NCBI GenBank assembly: GCA_951799425.1
Contig: OX637410.1
Location: forward strand, 558,001-622,000
From: Ilex aquifolium
Taxonomy: Eukaryota > Streptophyta > Magnoliopsida > Aquifoliales > Aquifoliaceae
DNA: 64,000 nucleotides
Direction of reading: 5' to 3'
Below, piece by piece: positions 55,661-64,000 of this stretch. Positions within the stretch are counted from its first letter, which is position 1, and each line of letters starts with the position of its first letter. The notes beneath the pieces are model-generated. The model ran no database searches, was not told where the DNA came from, and worked only from the letters and a program-made list of their open reading frames with translations. Position numbers and translations under genes: made by a program.

Positions 55661-56805
55661 TTGCCCAGATTTGCCCAGACACTTTCCCACATGACTCCAC
55701 CTACTCCGGGGGCCCACCTCTTGTCATCCAAACCATACCCTGACATATTTGACACCCCATGATGCTCTCCTAACACAAGAAGTCAGATTTGAAGTGAGAG
55801 AGAGAAGGGAAGCAAGAGAGAGAAGAAGGGTGGTTGGGAAAGCATGGGAGGAGCATGCTTAGCCTATTTTTGCTTGTTCAAGTGTCCAACCTCTCCCTAA
55901 TGATTGCAACTCAGTCCACAGGGGCTAAGGGAGGATGATGGACTAATTTTGACCAAGTCTTACACCATTATTCAGATTTTACATGCTTTTAGAGAGAGAA
56001 GTTCTAAGGAATAAGATGAAGTTATAGAGAGAGAAAGTTGGGTTTTTGCATTTCCTTTACCATTTTCATTGTAGTAAGCTTTAATTTACTTGTAATCTTT
56101 CCCTCGTTCACTCTAAACTCTATTATTTAAGTTGTAATCAAGCTTAGTTAAGCATTCTAGCATTTCCATTTCTTCAATTGGGTATTTGTCTTCAATCGTT
56201 GTATTTTGGGTATGAATGAATTTACTCTTGTAGTTTAAACCTTTTCTAGCTTCAATACAAGTTTAATGCTTCATTTCATCACCATTTTTCTTTACATTAT
56301 GTTTGTTCTTGCTTTGACTATAAGTAACTAGAATTTTAGTTGGCTAATCCAAGGAGAATTTCCTCTTAGGTATGTGAAATCAACTCTCTTTCATTCTTCT
56401 TCGTAGTGTAAAGTGTTTGGTTTGACTAGGTTGAGTGTGGACGTGGTTGTGAGCTCTTGATACACTATAGACTTGTCACAGGATATGCTTGAGCCCAACA
56501 CCTCCACATTAGTCACTCACTTCCTATGAATCAATCAAACACCGAGACACCATTTGTTGAATGAATTGAGTTGATTTGGCATTTCCATTGGAATGACCTC
56601 CATGGATTAGCCAACCTTACTTTCTTGCATTTTTTATCAAAACACAACTCACTAAACCAAAATTCACAAGATTTTCCAATTTTCATTTTTTCACAAATCA
56701 CCTTTCAAAGCATTTGACCTTCCTTCCCTGAGGAAACAACCTTGGAATACCCATTCCAGGTAAAACATGACATTGCAAGTCTCTCTTCACTTGGGGAGCA
56801 CTTTT

Positions 56806-56808
<3 letters not shown>

Positions 56809-56851
<43 letters not shown>
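56809..56851. repeat. (CA)n microsatellite
   Basis: This is a run of about 21 CA units inside the Athila LTR. The related LTR at 49320 has only about five, so it has expanded here. Confidence 0.9.
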
Positions 56852-56854
<3 letters not shown>

Positions 56855-56979
56855 ATTGGCCCCATTTCTTGCATTGAACCCGAGGGAGAGTGACACTCAC
56901 CTACTCATATAAGCCATATACACATAGTCCAGATTCGTGTTTGGAGATTAGGGAAAACGGATTCAACCATTGGCCAATA

Positions 56980-57580
56980 GGGAGATAAAGAACATACTTG
57001 AGAAGACGGTTAACCCTAACCGAAAGGATTGATCACTTAGATTGACGATGTCTTATGGGCTAATCGCACCGTTTATAAGACCATTCTTGGTATGTCTCCC
57101 TATAGGTTAGTCCATGGCAATGCCTGTCATTTTCCAGTTGAGATGGAGCACAGGGCTTATTGGGTCATAAAAACTTTGAATTTCAATCTAGGCCTAGCTG
57201 GGAGTCATAGGAAGTTGGAGATAAATGAATTGGAAGAAATCTACCGGGATGCATACGAGAGCTCTAGAATTCACAAAGAAAGGGCTAAAATCTTTCATGA
57301 CATATCCATTGTAAGGAAAACATTCGAGCCCTGCCAAAAAATGTTCTTGTATAATTCCCGCCTCTCTATTTTACAAGGGAAACTTCGATCTCGATGGGAT
57401 GACCCCTACATTGTCAAGGTGGCCTACCCTCATGGATTCGCAAACATAGAAAACCTGGAGGATGGCAAGACATTCAAGGTCAATAGCCAAAGACTTAAAC
57501 CATTCTTTGAGAGTTTTAAACTTCAGGAAGTCAAGGAGGAGTTGGTTGATCTGGTCTACCCGGATCTTGTTGAGGAATAG
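56980..57580 (+). pseudogene. Athila-1 integrase, second part
   Basis: REIKNILEKTVNPNRKD is followed, across a stop, by [21 protein letters not shown] and a long open stretch (57092-57580) with [20 protein letters not shown] and [18 protein letters not shown] and the C-terminal [13 protein letters not shown]. This is the usual C-terminal part of Athila integrase. The pol frame ends at TAG 57578-57580. Confidence 0.85.
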
Positions 57581-58474
57581 TTGTTCAGTAAATGTTAGTG
57601 TATAGTTGTTTTTCTTACTATATTTTACTAGTTGAACTTTTGACTTACTTTCTATAGTACGTAGTGCTTTCATTTGATTTTACAGCTTGTGGTGTTTTTG
57701 TTAAAGTTCAGTTCGAGGTGTTTTCTTACCCTTCTTGTATTTAAATTTACCTCATCTCATTGCATATCTTTTTTGTTGCATTAAAGACAATGCTTTGTTC
57801 AAATTAGGGGGTGAGGTGCACCATTTGCATGTTACACCATTTTGTTAATGATAACTTGAAAAAAAAATATTTGAAATTTTAAAATTTTTTGAAAAAATAA
57901 ATAAATAAAAACATTCGATATTGAACTATATTTTTCCTCCTAACTGTTATGGGACCTATATTTGCTTGACCTAGAACTTGAACTTGTAACATATGGGTGC
58001 ACCATAGAAGTTTATCCTATGCTTAAGTATCACATGCATGTCTTCATCCAAACTCAACCACGAAAGTATAATTTTTGCAATTTACTGAAGGAGATTCACA
58101 TCCTATAGAACTTTGACATAAATAGTGGAGATGAATGAAGTACCATTGTAAGCCATTATACCATTCCTTTTTGGAGGGTTAACTTACATGTACTCAAAAG
58201 AAAAATCTTTCAAATTCAATTATGTTCAATAATCTCATTATTCTTGCTTTGGTTAGTGTGCAAAATGATAGTTAATTGACTAGATTTGAAATGCATAGTA
58301 GTACTTGGCCATGTATCATTGAGAAATGATTTTAGGACTTCTTTGATCAACCTTGAGCCTTAGCCTTTTCGTTCAAAATATTGTCTCTAGTCATCGTGAT
58401 TGAGCTGTAAATGAACAAATTTCGTTTCCTTAACCACATTTTTTACTAAGCCGTGTTCAATATGTTTATCCTAC
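57581..58474 (+). other. Athila-1 spacer after pol
   Basis: This is non-coding. It contains 'caaattagggggtgaggtgcacc' near 57799-57822, an internal purine tract like those found after pol in Athila elements. Nothing else is recognised. It ends with the CCTAC target of the next insertion (58470-58474). Confidence 0.5.
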
Positions 58475-60926
58475 TGTAAAATCCGAGAAAATTTAAACTT
58501 TTGAGAAAAAGGGCAAAACGATAATTTGCCACTATGGTACAGGTTGTAAATCTGAATTTTTCTAGAGCTCGAATGACGAAACGGACATCACCGTTGGATT
58601 CTTCTCGCGAAATCTAGTTACCCTGTCAAATTTCATTGAATTCCGAGTTAGTCGGATTTTTTGCATTTTACGAGGCGGTCGGGCCTCGGGAGACCCAAAA
58701 ACGAAATTCTGAATAAAATTTTAAATTTTGGGAAATAAATGACGGCAAGTTAAAATAAAAATATTTTGAACTTGAACCGGAGCGAAATTTAATCGTTTCG
58801 GGGCTAAAACGGACCCGGGAAATAAGGGCCGTGTGGCGCGTTGTGGGCCAAGTATTTAAAGAGTATTTAAAGGGGAGAAAATCAGGTTTTCTCCCCATTT
58901 GTTCAGCCGATACACGTGAGAAAATAAGAGAGGGAAAGGGCTTGAGTTCTCCACCTTCTCTTTACGATCTACGGAGATTGAGAGCTCAAATCCACTCGGG
59001 CCAAGAACAAAAGTTGTTCTCCTCGCCGAGGGCTACAAAACCATACCAAGGAGGTCGAGTTTTGGAGTGATTAGAAGAACGGGATTTTGGGAGAGGGAGG
59101 GTTCCACTTCGTTTGGAGTTCTCGGAGCTTCTCAACGTTGTTCTCTACGCTTCAAGAGATAGGATTCCCTCCTACTAAGGTTTATTCCAAACCTAGAATG
59201 TTTTTATGAAATGGGTAGGATGATAGGTTGTGTATCTCTTGCCTATTGTAGTTAATTTGGGTGAAATGGGTATTGAAATGGGTAAATATCAATTCTAATT
59301 GGATTGGTAATTAGAAGTTTCTATATGTGACTTCTAGAATTGGGTATGTGAAATTGATCCAATGTGACTCTTGGGTTATGTGAATTGTGGGCATGCTATG
59401 TGTTTACATTATGCCTTGAGAATTTAAAGTGTTAATAGCATGATTATGTGATAACATGCTTGGAAATTGTGCTATGGGAATTATATGCTTATGATATGAT
59501 TTTGCCATGGAATGTGAGAAATGTGTTAAAAATGTTCATATGTCACTCATGCCATATTGAACATTGTATTATGGTTGCAATGAGACATTATATTGCATAT
59601 GCACGGGAACATCGCATTTAGGGGGTGTGTGCATGGTGGTTGTCTTCACCTCGTTTGGTGGATGACTAGTGGGCTCGCGTGAGCTGGGTCGATGACCTAG
59701 TCGAGTTGCACGGTTTGCATGGTTGATAGGGTTGGGGTAGCAAGAAGGGGTAGAAGATCCCTCGGGTGCAAGACCCGGTGATTGGGATACGCACTCCCTT
59801 GGCTCGGCCCATGAAGTGTGTGGGTGTACGTGGAACCCTCGGTGGAAGTCCGTAAATTCCGTGTGGTTGGGTGACCCTTGGTGTGAGTCCATGAACATCC
59901 ACCCCTATAAAGACCCTAGAATGAAATGTCATTTGATGTGTAACATAAATGACGGATTCGTACACATTGGCACTTGCATGTGTGGAGGAGTCGGGAAGGA
60001 CTCGGTTGATGTGCATGAGTGAGTCTCACCTCATTACATAGCATGGCATTGAAAATTCCAACATTGAATATACTTTCTTGCTTGGAATGTTATGAATTGT
60101 TGAATTGTGGCATGTGAACATTTCATATGTATTTAGGTTGGGGAGTAGCCTCATTAGGAGATACCCTATTGAGCGTGGCTCACCCTTCGTGGGAAAAACA
60201 TTTCAGGTGCGGGGTTCACACCGGCGGATGGCTCCCATTTCGAGCCCCAAGGATGAAGAAGGCTGAAATGTGGCTTTTGTTTGAGTTTTTGTAAAACATT
60301 ATGAAAACTTAGCTTTTGGTATGTAAAATTTTGGAATTAAATGTAATAGAGTTGCTTTTAACCTTGTATAGTATGAAAATCTTCATTATGCATGTGTTGG
60401 ATGAGTTTGGAATAGGTTTGGAATAGATTGAAAATGAAAAACGGTTGAAAAAGGCAAAACTGGGCAGAAAGTACCGGTACGCAGTACCGGTACGGTAGGG
60501 TACCGGTACGCACTTTCCAGTAGGCAAGCCGCACCGGTACGCAGTACCGGTACGGTAGGGTACCGGTACGCACTTTCCAGTAAGCAAACTGTACCGGTAC
60601 GCAGTACCGGTACGATGTTGTACCGGTACACAGTACCGGTACACTCTCAAAAATTTTCAGATTTTTAAACTGCTTTGCCCTATTTTCGGTCTATGTTTTC
60701 CTTCCCTCCAATGATGTAAATGGACTATAATGGAGTATAAATCATGGTACGTTGGATCTTGGTTGAGCCCAATGAATAACTGAATCGGGTTTACATTGTG
60801 GGCTATGATCCCGGTTAAGGGGATGCTAACGACGTGGTGTTGGGTTGAGCGACATTCACGGGTACTTTCGCGGGTTGAAGGATGATCAACGGTTAATATA
60901 GGACCCCCGGAAATTGGGGCGTCACA
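58475..60926 (+). mobile_element. Solo gypsy LTR, 2,452 bp, with CCTAC duplication
   Basis: The LTR starts TGTAAAATCCGAG and ends ttggggcgtcaca. The 5-bp target CCTAC lies at 58470-58474 and 60927-60931, an exact duplication. There is no primer site or gene inside, so recombination between two LTRs removed the body. A TATA-like 'tatttaaag' lies at about 58852. It belongs to the same family as Gypsy-1 and the fragment at 10975. Confidence 0.9.
60475..60652. repeat. GTACCGGTAC array with 63-bp tandem unit
   Basis: The unit 'accggtacgcagtaccggtacggtagggtaccggtacgcactttccagta(g/a)gcaa' occurs twice (about 60474 and 60537), with a third partial unit from about 60594. At least ten copies of the 10-bp palindrome GTACCGGTAC (or one-base variants) lie in 180 bp. 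Open frames on the minus strand full of Tyr-Arg-Thr-Gly come from this repeat. Confidence 0.9.
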
Positions 60927-60931
60927 CCTAC

Positions 60932-62501
60932 CTTGGTTATCCCGAGATGAACAATGCTTATATTGAAGAAGGGAAGATCATATGGTGGGAAATGAAACGA
61001 AGGGATGATGTAAGGATGAATTGAAAAAAAAAGGGCCTAAGAAGGCAAAACAAAAAAAGAACAAGAAAAAAGGGACAAAAAAGGCAAAAAGAGAAAGAGA
61101 AAGAAAAAAATGGAATTGAAATGAAGGGGGTTAGAAAAAATATGAATGATGCACCTAAAAAGGTGAATTGTGATTTCAATGCAATATTCTTGGGATAATT
61201 CACTTTTTAACTCCGTATTCCCTTCGTTTCTCTTAGCCCTAACCCAAGGCCACGTTATAACCTCAAAAAATTATTTTTGATCTTAAGGATACATGGCAAA
61301 AGTAAGTTCTAAAGGAAAGGAGAAGTCAGTGACACTGTCTTAATTTGCCCTAATGTTCCATTCATGACATTATGCCAAGGTCATTTCAATTGTTTGATGT
61401 GCTTTTCAATTTTGGATTATAAGTGAGCTATACTTCATCTTTGAATACAAGATTCTATCTCATGTATAAACATTGAGAGAAAGTCACTATAAGCATAGAG
61501 TGATTTCTTTTGAGAGGAAATCTTTGGTGAGAATTGCATCGAAGCTGAATTTGGATAGCTAAATAGATGTGGTAGTTTTTGGGTAAATTGTTTACATTGC
61601 ATGTCATCACACACATACATGATTCTTGAAGGGAGATGTGTAGGTGAGTACTTTTGAATAGCATTTAAGTCTATGTTGTGACTCATGGGTAACTAGTTTG
61701 GGTGAATGTGAATAATTTTGTTCAAGGCACCCCAGGGCTGGTTAGGATGATGAAATATGTTTCAAATGTTGGATATGAAAGAAAAAAAGAAGAAGTTTGT
61801 AGGTAGGTTTCAAAGGAGTATGTTTCAAAGATCTATGATGTTCATGACCTCTTCTAATCCTACTCACTACATTTTAAAACCACTAGGTGATCCCTAGTGG
61901 TTTTGTGCTTTTACTTGACGGTGTTCATTTTCTTAAACCTAGAATTCCATTACATGTGTTTTGAAGTCGTCAAAAAAATTAAATCGCATTACAATTTTGT
62001 AAATGAATACAGGCAAAGTCGGACAGTTTGATATAGTAGTGTAAATAATGTTTTTGAGTAGTTAAGTTAGAAAGTAGGATGTTAGGGTTGAATTAGAGTC
62101 AAATAAGTTTGATAAACTCGAATGGGAGTGAAAAGGAGCACAAAGAAATTTTTTTGCAAAATTGAGGGCAGATACTGGTACCTAGAAGACATAACACTTA
62201 GTTACCGGTACCTCGTGCCCTAATTTGTAAAAAATGAGGGTTTTAAAGGGGAAAAGTCAGGATTTTACTTTACCATTCTCATTTCCCTTTCTCTCAAACA
62301 CTCTTTCATCTCCTTAGAAACCTTCTAAGCTATCTCAAAACCCTTGGGCAATCATCTAATTCCTCAAATCCTTCAAGCAAAGCTCAAATTTGATCACCAT
62401 GGTGATCAAGGGTAAGCACATTTGTCCCTTTTTTGATTTATTTTCATTGATTTGGGAGTGGGTTCTCCCATTTTTGGTGTTTGGGGGTGTTGTTGGCTTT
62501 G
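60932..62501 (+). other. Athila-1 spacer before the second gene
   Basis: The stretch includes an A/G-rich block (61020-61140) and ggtac(t/c)ggtacc copies at 62173 and 62203. No gene was recognised. It probably serves as the leader or intron for the downstream gene. Confidence 0.45.
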
Positions 62502-63539
62502 ATGGCCCGTACGAAACATGCGGCTCCCACTGCAAAAAGCAAACGGGTACGGGGACCCGTAGAAAGGTCGATGAAGCGGACCTAAGTAGTGGGGAGTAGA
62601 GAAAGAAAACGAAAAATGACCCCCATTCGGAGGTCATCGGGGTGAGGAATGTGACGTGAGAGGTCAAGGGGTATGTGCTCCCATTTTGTCAGGATTTTTA
62701 TCAGAAGTTGGTGGTTGTAGATGTTGGTGGTTGTAGTACCCAAGGCCCACTCCCGATGAAGAGAGGAAGCAACTCTATGAATATGCACAATTGATGTACA
62801 AAGACCCCACAAAATTCAAAGGCAAAATCCAAACTGGGGGCTCAAGTATGCATATGGAGTCATGCACAAGATCCTCCATTACAATGTCCTACCGCAAGGA
62901 GCGAAGAAGAAGCCTGGGGTAGAGAAGATGGTACTGTTTTCTGAGTTCATGGCTGGGTCCCGGATGGACATTGCATTGATGATTTACGAGGTGATGAGGG
63001 ATTACGCCTAGGCCACAAAGCCTAGCACGAACATGCCTTATGCTCACTTATTCACCAAGATTTGCTTAAATAACTGAATCAAAGTCTCCCAAAGTGATTT
63101 GTTGTCCCCGCCCGAGTATGGCTCGATAGGCAAGCAGAGTAATAAGAAAATGAGGGTGATGTCTCAAGCATTTGGGCATCTAGAAGAGATGGTTGGGCCA
63201 TCTACATCCACATCCACCCCACCGATTACTATTCCTAAGCAGTTGGCTGAATTTGAGGGGAGATTAGAGGATTTTGGGAATGCTATGGCTCAATACCGGG
63301 GGACTCTACAATTGCTGACTTTGACGATGAAGAGAGTCTTTGAGTAGGCGTTCCTGAGAGAGCCTGTCCCTGAGGTGCCCCCACCACTAGTTGCCACATA
63401 TAATTTTCCACCACCTATTCCTAGGGTTGGCACTTTTGCACAACCCCCTACCCTGCCCCCTTCGACTGTTGTGCTTGATATTGCAAATTCTCAAGAACAG
63501 GAAGAGGGCAATGATGAGGAGGAAGAGGACGAAGAATAG
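62502..63539 (+). pseudogene. Athila-type second gene (env-like position), broken
   Basis: ATG at 62502 starts MARTKHAAPTAKSKRVRGP, a basic start like that of the second ORF of Athila elements. Broken pieces follow: DEERKQLYEYAQLMYKDPTK (62759), then MAGSRMDIALMIYEVMRDY (62950) and NMPYAHLFTKICLNN (63031), then KMRVMSQAFGHLEEMV. A proline-rich part and an acidic tail (EEEDEE, stop TAG 63537) end it. The product has no established enzymatic role. It sits where some retroelements carry an envelope-like gene, but no membrane segment was noted. Confidence 0.6.
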
Positions 63540-63903
63540 GAAGATGATGATGATGATAAGGTAGCGAAGGAACAGAGGAGAGAGAAACCAGTTGTCATTT
63601 ATGTTCTTTTGTCAAACAGTTTTTAGGAATCTAGGGTTAGAATAACTTAGAGTAGAAATGACATGCCTAGTAGAAGAATCTCTAGGAGAATAGGCCAATT
63701 TTTGTGTTCTTGTACTGAATGAAAATGTTTATGAATGAAACATCAAAATTTTGTGTTTAACTTTGCCCGAAATTCATTAGCTTAATTACAATTTGATTTG
63801 AGTATTTTGAATTAGTCTTTGAAATGATTAACATGGATGGGAGTGTCATTATTGCTTTATATTTATCTTTTTGAATAAGATTTGCTAAGGACTAGCAAAA
63901 CTC
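63540..63903 (+). other. Athila-1 untranslated 3' interior
   Basis: This AT-rich tail is similar to 47500-47804 (ctagtagaag.gtctc/ttaggagaataggccaatttt; tttgctaaggactagcaaa). No coding sequence is present. Confidence 0.6.
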
Positions 63904-64000
63904 AAGTTGGGGGGTGTGATGAGTGCGTAACATTGCATATTTAATGGCCTAATTACATTCATTTTAGATTGTTTTTGTAATGAATTATTGAGAGTTAGTT
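63904..64000 (+). mobile_element. Athila-1 polypurine tract and start of 3' LTR
   Basis: aagttggggggtg (63904-63916) is followed by an LTR start TGATGAGTGCGTAACATTGC at 63917, matching the other Athila LTR starts. The window ends 84 bp into it. Confidence 0.85.

Larger units (their letters stand above)
55078..56970 (+). mobile_element. Athila-type LTR inserted in the integrase
   Basis: The start tgagcacataatattgcatattt matches the LTR starts at 47818 and 63917, and the body (tttttgcatttcctttacc..; ggtttgactaggttgagtgtggac; tgacattgcaagtctctctt.acttggggagcac) matches 48540-49330 and 41980-42750. It ends near 56970, where integrase text resumes (REIKNILEKTVNP). The right end is rearranged, and no clean target duplication could be read. 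A (CA)n tract lies at 56809-56851. It is best called a solo LTR. Confidence 0.7.
41500..64000 (+). mobile_element. Athila-1, a large Ty3/gypsy element with nested insertions
   Basis: The 5' LTR is split by Gypsy-1: 41500-42753 and about 50007-50205 (boundaries approximate at the outer end). The primer site TGGCACCGTTGCCTGGGAA lies at 50214, gag starts at 50366, and protease, RT, RNase H and integrase follow. After a long spacer come an Athila-type second gene (62502-63539), a polypurine tract (aagttggggggtg, 63904) and the 3' LTR from about 63917, cut by the window end. Three later insertions lie in it: Gypsy-1, an Athila LTR (55078 to about 56970) and a solo gypsy LTR (58475-60926). All genes are broken. 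Confidence 0.8.

Noticed and set aside
55070..56985. A 5-bp target duplication for the LTR in the Athila integrase
   Set aside because: The flanks (ttggcaga on the left, ttggccaa on the right) are similar but not identical and the LTR end is rearranged, so no duplication is claimed.
60309..60650. Minus-strand frames with repeated Tyr-Arg-Thr-Gly, like a repeat protein
   Set aside because: All three frames read through the GTACCGGTAC tandem repeat of an LTR; coding is a by-product of the repeat.
60475..60652. Regular repeat-spacer pattern resembling a CRISPR array
   Set aside because: Spacers are also repeated, repeats are 10-bp palindromes in a plant LTR, and no cas gene or bacterial context exists.
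62502..63539. Calling the Athila second gene an envelope protein
   Set aside because: No signal peptide, fusion peptide or membrane anchor was seen; only its position is env-like, so a neutral name is used.
1..64000. tRNA or rRNA genes
   Set aside because: Only primer-binding complements of tRNA-Met and a tRNA-Asp-like site were seen; no cloverleaf or rRNA sequence was found on reading both strands.

Overview
This is a repeat-dominated stretch of a plant nuclear genome. It shows GT/AG intron signals, plant-type Ty1/copia and Ty3/gypsy (Athila-type) retrotransposons, hAT-type transposons, miniature LTR elements (TRIMs), and an endogenous pararetrovirus of the kind found in flowering plants. 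The species cannot be named from sequence alone; a eudicot with heavy LTR-element load fits best. Very little ordinary host coding sequence is present: one clear terminal exon of a CCCH zinc-finger gene (3181-3462) and three weak exon candidates (4543-4637, 22223-22295, 40835-40904).

Layout. 1-2.2 kb: end of a hAT-like element inside a minus-strand copia remnant, then LTR-like sequence. 2.2-5.3 kb: host DNA with the CCCH exon. 5.3-11.1 kb: a minus-strand copia LTR, then a decayed plus-strand copia (Copia-1) carrying a 353-bp hAT-like MITE and cut off by a gypsy LTR fragment. 11.1-19.7 kb: a second copia (Copia-2) that collected a hAT element (itself containing a second hAT element with a gene-like first exon), a short non-autonomous LTR element with an extra inverted LTR piece, and a TRIM. 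19.7-24.75 kb: mostly unique host DNA with another TRIM.

24.79-40.72 kb is the centrepiece: two near-identical copies of a Florendovirus-like endogenous pararetrovirus arranged tail to tail. They form a palindrome with 7,256-bp arms around a 12-bp spacer, sitting between two (TA)n tracts. The minus-strand copy keeps both reading frames uninterrupted: ORF1 (movement protein, coat protein with CCHC knuckle, aspartic protease, reverse transcriptase, RNase H; 1902 codons) and ORF2 (unknown function, 475 codons). The plus-strand copy lacks the first 210 ORF1 codons, which are replaced by a displaced ORF2 piece joined at a 3-nt microhomology. Each copy carries a TATA box pointing at the palindrome centre, so read-through would give fold-back RNA. 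The locus therefore looks like a natural hairpin-RNA locus against its own virus; that is inference.

40.75-41.5 kb: host DNA with a 219-bp exact-boundary tandem duplication. 41.5-64 kb: one large Athila-type element. Its 5' LTR was split by a gypsy element (42754-50001, 5-bp duplication CTTAG), which itself contains an Athila fragment. Its integrase is split by an Athila LTR (55078 to about 56970), and its 3' half by a solo gypsy LTR (58475-60926, duplication CCTAC). The 3' LTR of the Athila element begins at about 63917 and runs off the window.

A recurring theme in several unrelated LTRs is an array of short GC-rich palindromes (ATCCGGAATTCCGGAT-like, AACCTTCCGGAAGGTT, GGTACCGGTACC, CTACTAGTAG). 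The motif differs between copies even at equivalent LTR positions.
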